Of a stretch of DNA of 64,000 bases, positions 7,932 to 16,260 are shown piece by piece. Every line of letters begins with the position of its first letter. The first letter of the stretch is position 1. This stretch comes from Ruania rhizosphaerae. Lineage in GTDB: Bacteria; Actinomycetota; Actinomycetes; Actinomycetales; Beutenbergiaceae. A program made the position numbers and the translations under genes. Where the stretch lies: contig NZ_VSMB01000002.1 in NCBI RefSeq assembly GCF_009805705.1, positions 421,432 to 485,431 on the forward strand, written 5' to 3'. The notes under the pieces are model-generated. The model searched no databases. It saw only the letters and a list, made by a program, of their open reading frames with translations, and was not told where the DNA came from.

Positions 7932-9086
7932 TCAGGGGAGCTGCAGGGCCGGCACCGTGCCGGTGCGAGCCTGGGCGTACCACTGCGCGAACACCTCACC
8001 ATCGGGCGTCAGATCCGCCCGGGCCGCATCGGCCGGTACCGCGACAACCGCCCGCTCGGCGACTGACGGTCTCGCCTGCACGGCGCGCAGATCCTCCACC
8101 ATGGCCGCCAACTCCCGGCCGATCGGCTTGACCTCACCATCGGCGTCGAACAGGCCGAGGGAGTACTCCAGCTCGGGGAAGTCCGGCATCGTGCGCGTGA
8201 CGTCGTGGCTGCACCACCACGTCACCGCTTCCAGGCCAGGAGCCCCGGCGGCCAGTTCCAGTGTCCGCCGCAGGAAGTCGGGCGCATGGCGGGAGGGCAC
8301 GTGCGAGATCGGGGCCCCCACTTCCTGCAGCCAGACGGGTCTGCCGGGGCCCGAGTGCGCCGCAGCCAGCTCGAGCAGGTAGCGCGCGAAGTACGGCAGC
8401 GCCTGCTCCACCTCGTCCTCGTAGCGGTCCCAGTTCTTACCGAAGACCCACGAATGCACCGTGGTCATCGCCCCGTGGCGCACGGCGTGCGCGGGCCCGA
8501 AGGGATGGGAGTCGACGAACCACAGGTCGTCGTCGAAACTGTGCGAGTGCCGCCCGTGCGGCCACGCAACCTCCGCCGCCCCGATCAGCTCGGCCAGCCA
8601 GCCGTGCACCTGGTCCGAACGCACCACGTGCCGCTCCGGGTGGCGCGGTGCAGCGAACTGGGAGAACTCGTTGCCCAGCCCGATCCCACGAGCACCGGGG
8701 AGATCCTTGACGGCGCCCGCGAGCGCCGTCACCAGCGCCACCTGACCGGAGCGCACCTCAGGATCGGTGAACAGGTTCCGGCGGTGCCAGCTCGTCACCC
8801 AGGCCGGTAGATAGTCGAAGCTGGACAGGTGCCCGTTCAGGGCGTCCACCCACACGTCCAGTCCGCGTTCACCCGCCGCACTCACGACGGCGGCCACGTC
8901 AGCGAGCGCATCGTCACGGATGACGGCACGGTCCGGCTGCAGGATGGGCCAGACGGGGAAGATGCGCACGTGGTCCAGGCCAAGCCCTGCGATCGCATCC
9001 AGGTCGTGACGTACTTCGTCGAGGTCCAGGGCGTACCAGGAGTGGAACCACCCGCGCCGCGGTGTGTAGTTGACGCCGACCTTCAT
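7932..9086 (-). CDS. Glycoside hydrolase, GH5/clan A-like
   Basis: 384 residues from ATG 9086 (GTG 9089 is an alternative). A TIM-barrel glycosidase pattern is visible: the N-terminus KVGVNYTPRRGWFHSW, the proton-donor region GIGLGNEFSQ (Asn-Glu at the end of strand 4) and the likely nucleophile in VWLQEVGAP (strand 7). There is no signal peptide, so it should act in the cytoplasm on an imported oligosaccharide. It starts 18 bp after the FKBP stop on the same strand and converges on the acetyltransferase fusion. Substrate is unknown; mannosidic or glucosidic linkages are the family's usual targets. Confidence 0.78.
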   Translation of the reverse strand: MKVGVNYTPRRGWFHSWYALDLDEVRHDLDAIAGLGLDHVRIFPVWPILQPDRAVIRDDALADVAAVVSAAGERGLDVWVDALNGHLSSFDYLPAWVTSWHRRNLFTDPEVRSGQVALVTALAGAVKDLPGARGIGLGNEFSQFAAPRHPERHVVRSDQVHGWLAELIGAAEVAWPHGRHSHSFDDDLWFVDSHPFGPAHAVRHGAMTTVHSWVFGKNWDRYEDEVEQALPYFARYLLELAAAHSGPGRPVWLQEVGAPISHVPSRHAPDFLRRTLELAAGAPGLEAVTWWCSHDVTRTMPDFPELEYSLGLFDADGEVKPIGRELAAMVEDLRAVQARPSVAERAVVAVPADAARADLTPDGEVFAQWYAQARTGTVPALQLP

Positions 9087-9104
9087 CACTGTTCGTGCGC
9101 CTGA

Positions 9105-9506
9105 TCAGGAGGCGCCGAGGATGTCCACCACGAAGACCAGGGTGTCGTCGCCGCCGATCCCTGCCTGCGGCACACCGTTCGGCCCGTAGCCCTCGTGCGG
9201 CGGGATGGAGACCAGCACGCGCGAGCCGATCGGCTGGCCGACCAGGCTGCTGTCCCACCCGGCGATCACGGTACCGACGCCGATCGGGAACTGGATGGAG
9301 GAGCCACGGTCGTAGGAGTTGTCGAACATCGACCCGCCCCACACCTGGCCGTAGTAGTTGACGTCGATGGTCTGGCCGGCCTCGACGAGCGGCCCCTCAC
9401 CGGCGCTGAGGACCTCAACGGCGAGTTCGGCAGGTGCCGGGTTGTCGGGGAACGTCAGCACCGGCTTGTCGCCGAAGGTGCCGGTGGCGGTGGGCAGTGC
9501 AGTCAT
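9105..9506 (-). CDS. FKBP-type peptidyl-prolyl cis-trans isomerase
   Basis: 133 residues, a single cytoplasmic FKBP domain. It catalyses proline isomerisation during folding. Landmarks are VNYYGQVWGGSMFDNSYDRG, FPIGVGTVIAGWDSSLVGQ and SIPPHEGYGPNG, with the active-site aromatic and aspartate residues in place. No signal peptide is seen. A GGAAGAA site precedes ATG 9506. It lies between the Bax-inhibitor-1 gene and the glycosidase on the same strand. A long inverted repeat sits 36 bp upstream of its start. Confidence 0.93.
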   Translation of the reverse strand: MTALPTATGTFGDKPVLTFPDNPAPAELAVEVLSAGEGPLVEAGQTIDVNYYGQVWGGSMFDNSYDRGSSIQFPIGVGTVIAGWDSSLVGQPIGSRVLVSIPPHEGYGPNGVPQAGIGGDDTLVFVVDILGAS

Positions 9507-9541
9507 GGTTCTTCCAATCGGTGGTGGGAGTCGGACATGGC

Positions 9542-9596
9542 GAACGGCACGTCGTGCAGGTCCTCAAAGACTCGAGAACTGCTCGACGTGCCGTTC
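9542..9596. terminator. Inverted repeat between the Bax-inhibitor-1 and FKBP genes
   Basis: GAACGGCACGTCG (9542-9554) pairs perfectly with CGACGTGCCGTTC (9584-9596) across a 29-nt loop. It begins 18 bp after the end of the upstream gene and ends 36 bp before the FKBP start. It could be a terminator or an operator. The long loop makes a simple Rho-independent terminator less certain. Confidence 0.5.
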
Positions 9597-9614
9597 AGCC
9601 ACAGCAGGAGTGGA

Positions 9615-10493
9615 TCAGTCACCGCCACGCAGGATGGCGATCAGGCGGAGGAACTCGATGTAGAGCCAGATCAGCGTGACGGTGATGCCGAAGGCGGCCG
9701 ACCAGGCGAACTTGCGCGGGGCGCCGTTGCGGATGCCCTTGGCAATCATGTCGAAGTCCATGATGAGACTCATCGCCGCGAGCACCACAGCAAAGAGCCC
9801 GATCACGGCACCGATCGGGATGCCAAAGATCTCCATGCTCCGCACGCCGAACGCGCCGCCCACATCCGTGAAGAGCATGAGGCCGATGTTGACGAGGGAG
9901 AAGAGGGCGTAGCTGATCAGCCCGATCATCAGGAAACGTGTGAACTTCGGTGTCACCCGCACCTTTCCGGACTTGTAGAGCGCCAACGTGACGGCGAACG
10001 TGATGAACGTGGCGAGCACTGCCTGGACCACGATTCCCGGCCACATCGTCTCGAAGAACCCCGAGATGAGACCGAGGAAGACACCCTCGAGCACGCCGTA
10101 GGCAATGATCAACGCGGGGCTCGGCTCCTTCTTGAAGGAGTTCACGAGCCCCAGGATCAAACCACCGACAGCTCCGAAGATCATGGCCGGCAGTTGGAGT
10201 GAAGCCGGGACGAGGAACCAGGACGCCGCCGCGACGCCAACGACAACCGCGAGAAGGCCACCGGTCTTCATGATCACGTCGTCGTAGGTCAGTCGGCCGG
10301 TCTGTGCAGGTCCGGCATCCGGGCCGTAGTAGGACTGCTCGACTCCGGCGAACTGCTGGTCATAGCTGGGCCTGGTGGCCGTGGTGGCATACCCGCTGGA
10401 CTGAGCGCCCTGTGGGACGCCGCCGTACGGGTTCACCGCCCCGGGCTTGCTCTTGCCGAACAGCGAGCTGTTCGACAGGTACGGGTTGCTCAT
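9615..10493 (-). CDS. Bax inhibitor-1/YccA-family membrane protein
   Basis: 292 residues from ATG 10493, preceded by AGGAGGCGAG. The first ~100 residues are Asn/Ser/Tyr/Gly-rich and cytosolic (MSNPYLSNSSLFGKSKPGAV). About seven hydrophobic segments follow, from GLLAVVVGVAAASWFLVPA to FGITVTLIWLYIEFLRLIAIL. The late DFDMIAKGIRNGAP stretch matches the conserved acidic loop of this family, which is linked to proton/calcium leak. Function in actinobacteria is not established. It is probably the first gene of the run with FKBP and the glycosidase. Confidence 0.9.
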   Translation of the reverse strand: MSNPYLSNSSLFGKSKPGAVNPYGGVPQGAQSSGYATTATRPSYDQQFAGVEQSYYGPDAGPAQTGRLTYDDVIMKTGGLLAVVVGVAAASWFLVPASLQLPAMIFGAVGGLILGLVNSFKKEPSPALIIAYGVLEGVFLGLISGFFETMWPGIVVQAVLATFITFAVTLALYKSGKVRVTPKFTRFLMIGLISYALFSLVNIGLMLFTDVGGAFGVRSMEIFGIPIGAVIGLFAVVLAAMSLIMDFDMIAKGIRNGAPRKFAWSAAFGITVTLIWLYIEFLRLIAILRGGD

Positions 10494-10860
10494 CTCGCCT
10501 CCTGGTTGTGGGCGCTGGACTCCTGCCGCACTCGCGGCCTTGCCTGGTCTCATCCTACGCAGAATCCGCGCCGTCTTGACGGCGCGATCACACGAAGGAC
10601 TCACGGTGGGCTCTCGATCTGTTCAACGCACGCCCAGCGCCCGGTGTTCCCGGACCGGGCCACCTACCGGCCACCCACCGGCCGCCGTCAGGGTCCTCCC
10701 TGACCGGTACGCATCCGCGGACTCCACCAGAAGGATGAGGTCTCCACCTGCCGGACGAACGCGTGCCGCTGCGAAGATCAGCCCTGGGCGGGTGCCGCGG
10801 CGGTAGCACCGCGCAATACGGTGGCATCGTCACCCACACGAGAGCGAGGCAGAGCCCATC
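10494..10860. other. Non-coding divergent region (367 bp)
   Basis: The stretch lies between the reverse-strand Bax-inhibitor-1 gene and the forward ABC ATPase gene. It must hold both promoters, but I see no convincing -35/-10 pair, operator or conserved reading frame in it. Confidence 0.4.
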
Positions 10861-11817
10861 ATGATCGAGGCACGAGGCCTGACCAAGAGGTACGGCGCCA
10901 AGACCGCCGTCGACGACATCTCGTTCACTGTCGAACCCGGCCAGGTCACCGGATTCCTCGGACCGAACGGCGCGGGAAAGTCCACCACGATGCGGATGAT
11001 CGTCGGTCTGGACCGCCCCACCGAGGGCGAGGTCACGGTGAACGGCAAGCACTACGCCGAGCACAAGGCACCGCTGCGTGAGGTCGGCGCCCTGCTCGAG
11101 GCCAAGGCGGTGCACACCGGCCGCAGCGCCACCAACCACCTGCGCGCCCTGGCCGCCACGCACGGCATCGGCCGCAAGCGCGTGGACGAGGTCATCGAGA
11201 TGACCGGATTGGCTGCCGTGGCACGTAAGCGGGCCGGGGGCTTTTCCCTGGGCATGGGCCAGCGGCTCGGCATCGCTTCGGCCATGCTCGGCGACCCGCG
11301 CACCCTGATCCTGGACGAACCGGTCAACGGCCTGGACCCGGACGGTGTGCGGTGGGTGCGCACGATGGTCCGCTACCTCGCCGACGAGGGCCGCACGGTC
11401 TTCCTCTCCTCGCACCTGATGAGCGAGATGGCCATCACTGCCGACCGGCTCATCGTGATCGGCCGCGGCCGGATCGTCGCCACTGGTGACGTGCAGGACG
11501 TGATCGACTCCGCGACCAAGTCGACCGTGCGGGTGCGCACCCCGCAGGCCACCGAGCTCGCGGCACGGCTCCAGTCCGAGGGCGTCACCGTCACCAGTGT
11601 GGAGCCGTCCCTGCTGGACGTGGACGGCCTGACCGCACCCCAGGTCGGCGAGGCTGCCCTCACGGGCGGCATCGTGCTGCACGAGCTCACGCCGCAGAGC
11701 GCCTCTCTGGAGGATGCTTTCATGAGCCTGACGGCCGCAGATGTCGAGTACCACTCCGGCGCCGTCCCCGAGCACCAGGTCGACGAGACCACCGTCCCCG
11801 AAGGAGCGAACCGATGA
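10861..11817 (+). CDS. ABC transporter ATP-binding protein (ABC-2/DrrA type)
   Basis: 318 residues. The ATPase of an export-type ABC system. Walker A is GPNGAGKSTT, the signature is FSLGMGQRLGIA (SLGMG replaces the usual LSGGQ), and Walker B is TLILDEPVNGLDPDG, followed by the H-loop SSHLM. The ~90-residue C-terminal extension is typical of DrrA-like subunits. It overlaps the permease gene by 4 bp (ATGA) and is followed by a two-component system, an arrangement often seen for lipid, peptide or drug efflux. Confidence 0.93.
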   Translation: MIEARGLTKRYGAKTAVDDISFTVEPGQVTGFLGPNGAGKSTTMRMIVGLDRPTEGEVTVNGKHYAEHKAPLREVGALLEAKAVHTGRSATNHLRALAATHGIGRKRVDEVIEMTGLAAVARKRAGGFSLGMGQRLGIASAMLGDPRTLILDEPVNGLDPDGVRWVRTMVRYLADEGRTVFLSSHLMSEMAITADRLIVIGRGRIVATGDVQDVIDSATKSTVRVRTPQATELAARLQSEGVTVTSVEPSLLDVDGLTAPQVGEAALTGGIVLHELTPQSASLEDAFMSLTAADVEYHSGAVPEHQVDETTVPEGANR

Positions 11818-12680
11818 CCGCCGTCGCAACCGAGAGCCGCTCCGCCCGGCGCAGCGACCCCTTGACCGGTGCCCATGTGAACTTCGCGCGCGTGCTGCGC
11901 TCGGAGTGGATCAAGCTCATTTCGCTCCGCTCGACAGCCTGGACCCTTGCCATGACCGTCGTGGTGATGACGGGGTTTGCGATGCTCTCCATCTGGAGCG
12001 TGACGCAGTTCGTGAACAACCCAGAGATGATGGGGGGCGCGGAGGGCGCGGAGGCTGCGGGGATCGGGACGGACAGCGTGAGCCTCGCGACCGCGATCGC
12101 CAGTGGCTATGTGATGGCTCAAATCGTCGTCGCGGTGCTGGGCGTGCTGGTGATCTCGGGCGAGTACTCCACCGGACAGATCCGCTCCACTGTCGCGGCC
12201 GTCCCCACGCGATTTCCAGTTCTTGCTGCCAAGGGCGTGCTAGTCGCAGCCGTCTCGTTCATCGTCGGAGCAGTGGGAATCGCGGCCTCCGTACTCGCGA
12301 CTGCCCCCATGCTCTCCTCGATCGACCTGACGCTGGACCTCAGCGACGGCGAAACGATTCGGGTTCTCCTGGGAGCTCCGCTGTACCTCGCTGCGATCGC
12401 TCTCCTGGCCCTTGGCTTCGGAGCGCTGCTTCGGCACGCTGCGGGCGGAATCGCCACCGTGCTCGGTCTGCTGATCGTCCTGCCCGCGCTCTCGTTCATC
12501 CCGCTGGACTGGATGGCCGACATCGCGCCGTATTTCCCAGGCGCAGCTGGTGAGCGCATCGTCGGTATTGACAACCCGGGCCAAGCCCTGACCCCGTGGC
12601 AAGGGTACGGCGTGCTCGGGATCTACGTAGTCGTCGTGCTGGCGGCTGCCGCGGTGCTCCTGCGTCGGAGGGACGCCTGA
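11814..12680 (+). CDS. ABC-2-type transporter permease
   Basis: 288 residues with about six membrane segments (WTLAMTVVVMTGFAMLSIWS, IVVAVLGVLVISGEY, VLVAAVSFIVGAVGIAASVL, and three toward the C-terminus ending in LLRRRDA). The ISGEYSTGQIRSTVAAVPTR loop is characteristic of ABC-2 permeases paired with DrrA-like ATPases. It is translationally coupled to the ATPase gene. A strong hairpin follows its stop. The substrate is unknown. Confidence 0.9.
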   Translation: MTAVATESRSARRSDPLTGAHVNFARVLRSEWIKLISLRSTAWTLAMTVVVMTGFAMLSIWSVTQFVNNPEMMGGAEGAEAAGIGTDSVSLATAIASGYVMAQIVVAVLGVLVISGEYSTGQIRSTVAAVPTRFPVLAAKGVLVAAVSFIVGAVGIAASVLATAPMLSSIDLTLDLSDGETIRVLLGAPLYLAAIALLALGFGALLRHAAGGIATVLGLLIVLPALSFIPLDWMADIAPYFPGAAGERIVGIDNPGQALTPWQGYGVLGIYVVVVLAAAAVLLRRRDA

Positions 12681-12695
12681 GCACTGCTGGAGGGC

Positions 12696-12727
12696 AGACG
12701 CCGGCGGGTCACCACCCGCCGGCGTCT
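12696..12727. terminator. Rho-independent-type hairpin after the ABC permease
   Basis: AGACGCCGGCGGGT (12696-12709) and ACCCGCCGGCGTCT (12714-12727) form a perfect 14-bp GC-rich stem with a 4-nt loop, 16 bp after the permease stop. It lacks a long U tract, as is common in actinobacteria. It partly separates the ABC genes from the histidine kinase. Confidence 0.7.
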
Positions 12728-12730
12728 GGC

Positions 12731-14062
12731 ATGTCCGGACGACAACCGCATCCGGTCTCGGCCGGTTCGCCGGTGATCCTCGACGATCACATCAGGCGCG
12801 GACCGGTCCGCCGATTCTTCGTCGCCCATCCGATCGCGATGGATGTGCTGCTGGTCGTGATCTTCCTGGTGCCGCACGTCGTGCTGCGGGCCGTGATCGA
12901 CCCCCGTCCAGCCCCCTACGTGACACTGCTGGCAGCAGCAGCCGCGCTCTTCTGGCGCCGCCACCGGCCACGCACGGTCCTACTCGTGCTGTGCGCGCTG
13001 ATCGCCGTTCATGTGCTCGTCGGCGGGGACACCGGTGGCATCGAGCTCGCACTCGCCTTCTCGCTGTACACGGTCGTCACCACCTACGGTTCACGCGCGG
13101 GGTGGCTCGGCCTCGCCGTCGCCACCATCGTCTCCACCGTCGCGGTCCTGCTCTGGGGTGACCAGAACTCGGCCGCGGAGTCCTTCACCGTCGACGGCGA
13201 ACCGGCCCTGCTGGACCGCGCCGCCTATGTGGCGGGGAATGTCGTCGGCATCCTCGTCACGCTGCTGGTCGCTCTCGCCGTCGGGGTCAGCGTCCGTAGT
13301 CGCCGCGAGCAGCTGCAGCGGCTTGTCGACCAGGCCAACCAGTTCCGTCTGGAACGCGATCAACGCGAGCAGATCGCCACCGCCAACGAACGCGCCCGCA
13401 TCGCCCGAGAGATGCACGACGTGGTGGCACACAGCCTCTCGGTGATGGTCGCCCTGGCCGATGGTGCACGGGCGAGCGTGGTCAAGGCTCCCGAGCGCAG
13501 CGCCGACGCCCTCACCGAGCTCTCCCGAACCGGCCGGTCGGCACTGGGTGACATGCGCCGCATCCTCGGTGTGCTCCGGGAAGAGGACACGCGGGCGACG
13601 ATGGAACCTCAACCGGATGCACCGGCGCTGGAGGATCTGGTGGCGCAGTTCCGCGCCGCGGGCCTCGATGTCGCCTTCAGCCACAGCGGCCCCGCCATCC
13701 CCGACGACGCCGCCCTGCAACTGACCGTCTACCGGATCGTGCAGGAGGGCCTGACGAATGTGCTCCGCTACGCCCCCCGTGCACGCAGGATCACCGTCAT
13801 CGTGGCTCGGCGACCGCGCGAGATCACGGTCACCGTTCACAACAGTCGTTCGGACGCACCGGCCGAACGGCGACCGGGCAGCGGGCAAGGACTGATCGGG
13901 ATGCGCGAACGTGCCGCCACATACGGCGGTACGGTCAAGGCGGGCCCGGATGACGCCGGCGGCTGGCGAACCCACGCCACCCTGGTGCTGGAAGGTGCTC
14001 TCACAGCCGAGGCTGACACCGGGACGACTTCCGGACCGGACGAAAAGGGGAGACACGGGTGA
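12731..14062 (+). CDS. Two-component sensor histidine kinase (DesK/NarL-partner type)
   Basis: 443 residues from ATG 12731. GTG 12773 is a plausible alternative because 12731 lies directly after a hairpin and has no clear ribosome-binding site. About five to six membrane segments fill residues ~25-200. Then comes a HisKA_3 dimerisation domain with the phospho-acceptor histidine in REMHDVVAHSLSVM, and an ATPase domain ending in GSGQGLIGMRERA. It autophosphorylates and passes phosphate to the response regulator, which overlaps it by GTGA. The preceding ABC exporter genes are likely targets. Confidence 0.9.
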   Translation: MSGRQPHPVSAGSPVILDDHIRRGPVRRFFVAHPIAMDVLLVVIFLVPHVVLRAVIDPRPAPYVTLLAAAAALFWRRHRPRTVLLVLCALIAVHVLVGGDTGGIELALAFSLYTVVTTYGSRAGWLGLAVATIVSTVAVLLWGDQNSAAESFTVDGEPALLDRAAYVAGNVVGILVTLLVALAVGVSVRSRREQLQRLVDQANQFRLERDQREQIATANERARIAREMHDVVAHSLSVMVALADGARASVVKAPERSADALTELSRTGRSALGDMRRILGVLREEDTRATMEPQPDAPALEDLVAQFRAAGLDVAFSHSGPAIPDDAALQLTVYRIVQEGLTNVLRYAPRARRITVIVARRPREITVTVHNSRSDAPAERRPGSGQGLIGMRERAATYGGTVKAGPDDAGGWRTHATLVLEGALTAEADTGTTSGPDEKGRHG

Positions 14063-14733
14063 TCTCGGTACTACTGGTGGACGACCAGTCACTGCTGCGG
14101 ATGGGATTCTCGATGGTCCTGGACGCCGAGGAGGACCTGACGGTGGTGGGTGAGGCCGCCGACGGTGCCGTGGGGGCACGCATGGCGCGTGAACTGAAAC
14201 CCGACGTGGTGCTGATGGACGTACGGATGCCGGGTACCAACGGCATCGATGCCACCGAGCAGATCGTCGCTGAACGCCCGGACACCAGGGTGATCATCCT
14301 CACCACCTTCGACCTCGACGAGTACGCCTTCGCCGGCCTGCGTGCCGGTGCGAGTGGCTTCCTTCTCAAGGACACCGATCCCGAGGAACTCGTGGCCGCG
14401 ATCCGCACCGTCTACGCCGGCGATGCCGTCGTCTCCCCCAGGATCACGCGGCGGATGCTGGAGATGTTCGCTCCCTCACTGCCCTCAGCGCCTGCTCCCC
14501 CGAGCGCCGGCGACGTGCTCCCGGACCGGGCGCCCGGGCTCACTGAGCGCGAGCACGAGGTGCTCCTGGCCATCGCCGAAGGGCTCTCCAACAGCGAGAT
14601 CGCCACGCGGCTGTACGTCTCCGAGGCGACAGTGAAGACTCATGTGGGTAAAGTGCTTGCGAAACTCGGGTTGCGGGACCGTGTGCAGGCTGTCGTCTAC
14701 GCCTATGAGAACGGTCTGATCCGCCCCGCATGA
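14059..14733 (+). CDS. NarL/LuxR-family response regulator
   Basis: 224 residues from GTG 14059, overlapping the kinase stop. The receiver domain has the acidic pair (LLVDDQ), the phospho-accepting aspartate in DVVLMDVRMPG and the conserved lysine in GFLLKDTDPEEL. The C-terminal LuxR helix-turn-helix is LTEREHEVLLAIAEGLSNSE through ATVKTHVGKVLAKLGLRDR. It is the cognate partner of the upstream kinase. Confidence 0.95.
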   Translation: MISVLLVDDQSLLRMGFSMVLDAEEDLTVVGEAADGAVGARMARELKPDVVLMDVRMPGTNGIDATEQIVAERPDTRVIILTTFDLDEYAFAGLRAGASGFLLKDTDPEELVAAIRTVYAGDAVVSPRITRRMLEMFAPSLPSAPAPPSAGDVLPDRAPGLTEREHEVLLAIAEGLSNSEIATRLYVSEATVKTHVGKVLAKLGLRDRVQAVVYAYENGLIRPA

Positions 14734-14759
14734 AACAGCGCGTGCAGGAAAGGGCATTG

Positions 14760-15308
14760 ATGGGTGAGCAGGTCCGCCAGGGACCGGTCGGCGTCCGTGA
14801 GGCAGGTCCGGAGGATGCCGAGTTCCTCGTTGACATGCTTCTCGCCGCCATCAACTGGACCGGAGAGGATCGCTACACACGTAAGCAGATCCTCAAGGAC
14901 AAGTCGACGTCTCTCTATGTAGCCGGGTGGCAGCGGGAGGGTGACCTCGGCGTGATCGCCGTGGACCTCGCCGGCCCCAACGGGTTGCAGATTCCGATCG
15001 GGGCCGCCTGGGTGCGCCGCTTCCCGGCTCGCAATCCCGGGTTCGGCTTCGTCTCCGAGGACGTGCCGGAGCTGTCGATGGCGGTGATCAGCCACCACCG
15101 CGGGCGCGGGATCGGTTCCGGTCTCCTGCGTGCGCTCGCCACTCGACTTCAGGCGGCCGGGATCACCCGGATCAGCCTCAGCGTCGAGCACGGCAACCCG
15201 GCCAAGAGCCTGTACGAGCGGCTCGGGTTCACCCTGCACTCCGAGCAGGAGACCGCCACGACCATGGTCGCGGATGTCGCGACGCTGGCTCAGTCGGTCC
15301 GCTCGTAG
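14760..15308 (+). CDS. GNAT-family N-acetyltransferase
   Basis: 182 residues from ATG 14760, chosen because AGGAAAGGG (14746-14754) is correctly spaced. ATG 14730, which overlaps the regulator stop as ATGA, would add ten residues. The acetyl-CoA pyrophosphate loop is HHRGRGIGSGLLRAL, and the C-terminal beta-alpha region is ISLSVEHGNPAKSLYERLGF. Substrate unknown. It is the last gene of the ABC/two-component run, and its end overlaps the convergent lipoprotein gene by 19 bp. Confidence 0.87.
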   Translation: MGEQVRQGPVGVREAGPEDAEFLVDMLLAAINWTGEDRYTRKQILKDKSTSLYVAGWQREGDLGVIAVDLAGPNGLQIPIGAAWVRRFPARNPGFGFVSEDVPELSMAVISHHRGRGIGSGLLRALATRLQAAGITRISLSVEHGNPAKSLYERLGFTLHSEQETATTMVADVATLAQSVRS

Positions 15309-16153
15309 ACCACGTCACGCTCGTCCACGCTGACCGCGAACCTCCCCACCACCTGGTGGGTCCCAGCGATGGCGTAGACCACGTGCGGTGCCTGCGCCTC
15401 GGCCGTGCCCTCGGCGGGCGGCGGCGGGACGATCTCCACGATCTCGATCCGGGCGGCGTCCTCCACCACCGAGCGCAGCACCTCCAGCTCGGTACGGTCG
15501 GTGTTCTCAGCGCCGGAGAGCTCGGCGATCGCGGCCCAGTTGCCATCGTCGAGCAGTTGCAGGAACCGCCGGGTCGCACCGGTCGCGGAGTCCAGGCCAG
15601 TCCCTGAATCCACCACCGGACGACCACGGTCGTCCTGGGCGGGAACGAGCAGCGTCAGCTCCCCACCGTCCCAGGCGGCGAGATACTCGATCGTGGTGAC
15701 CCGGCTCGGTTCGCCAGCTCGGTTGACCTCCAGGTCCACCTGCAGGCGAGCCACCGGATCGCCCCGATAGGCACCCACCACCTCCGCGGTCAGCACCTCG
15801 ACGCTCACCTGCCGCGCTCCCCCGCTCGCAGACCATGCGTGCGCCAGCGCCGCGGCCACTGCGGTGGGCTGGTCGCCCAGCTCGAGTGCATCGGCGAGCT
15901 CGCTGGCGGCAATCGCCGGCCCAGCCCCCGCCGAGACGATGTCCGTCGCCGCTGCCTCGGTCCCGAATGCGCGCGCCACCTCGGTCAGCAACGCCTGCAC
16001 GTCCGCGCTGACCGTACCGGTACCCGGCACGGGCTCCGGGGCAGGGTCCAGAACGTGCACCGGGGCCGGTGCGCAGGCAGCGGCGAGGCCGAGCGACGCC
16101 GTCAGGCTCATCACGGCGCCGAGACGCCGCCAGGACGGGGTGGATCGTGGCAT
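15290..16153 (-). CDS. Secreted lipoprotein of unknown function
   Basis: 287 residues. The N-terminal signal (RRLGAVMSLTASLGLAAACAP) ends in a lipobox with Cys at about residue 27, so the protein should be tethered outside the membrane. The rest is Ala/Val/Glu-rich with no catalytic motif I recognise. The C-terminal ~100 residues (FLQLLDDGNWAAIAELSGAE onward) alternate beta strands and helices, as in many small actinobacterial accessory domains. It is divergent from the Ser/Thr kinase gene with about 110 bp between them. Confidence 0.7.
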   Translation of the reverse strand: MPRSTPSWRRLGAVMSLTASLGLAAACAPAPVHVLDPAPEPVPGTGTVSADVQALLTEVARAFGTEAAATDIVSAGAGPAIAASELADALELGDQPTAVAAALAHAWSASGGARQVSVEVLTAEVVGAYRGDPVARLQVDLEVNRAGEPSRVTTIEYLAAWDGGELTLLVPAQDDRGRPVVDSGTGLDSATGATRRFLQLLDDGNWAAIAELSGAENTDRTELEVLRSVVEDAARIEIVEIVPPPPAEGTAEAQAPHVVYAIAGTHQVVGRFAVSVDERDVVYERTD

Positions 16154-16260
16154 CGAAGTGCTCCAAGTCTCGCGGTGGTCAGCACCAACGTATCCAACGC
16201 CCGCCCTGCGTAGGATCGCTAGCGCGAGAGTCCACGACTACGAGCCGGGAAGGAAGGGCC

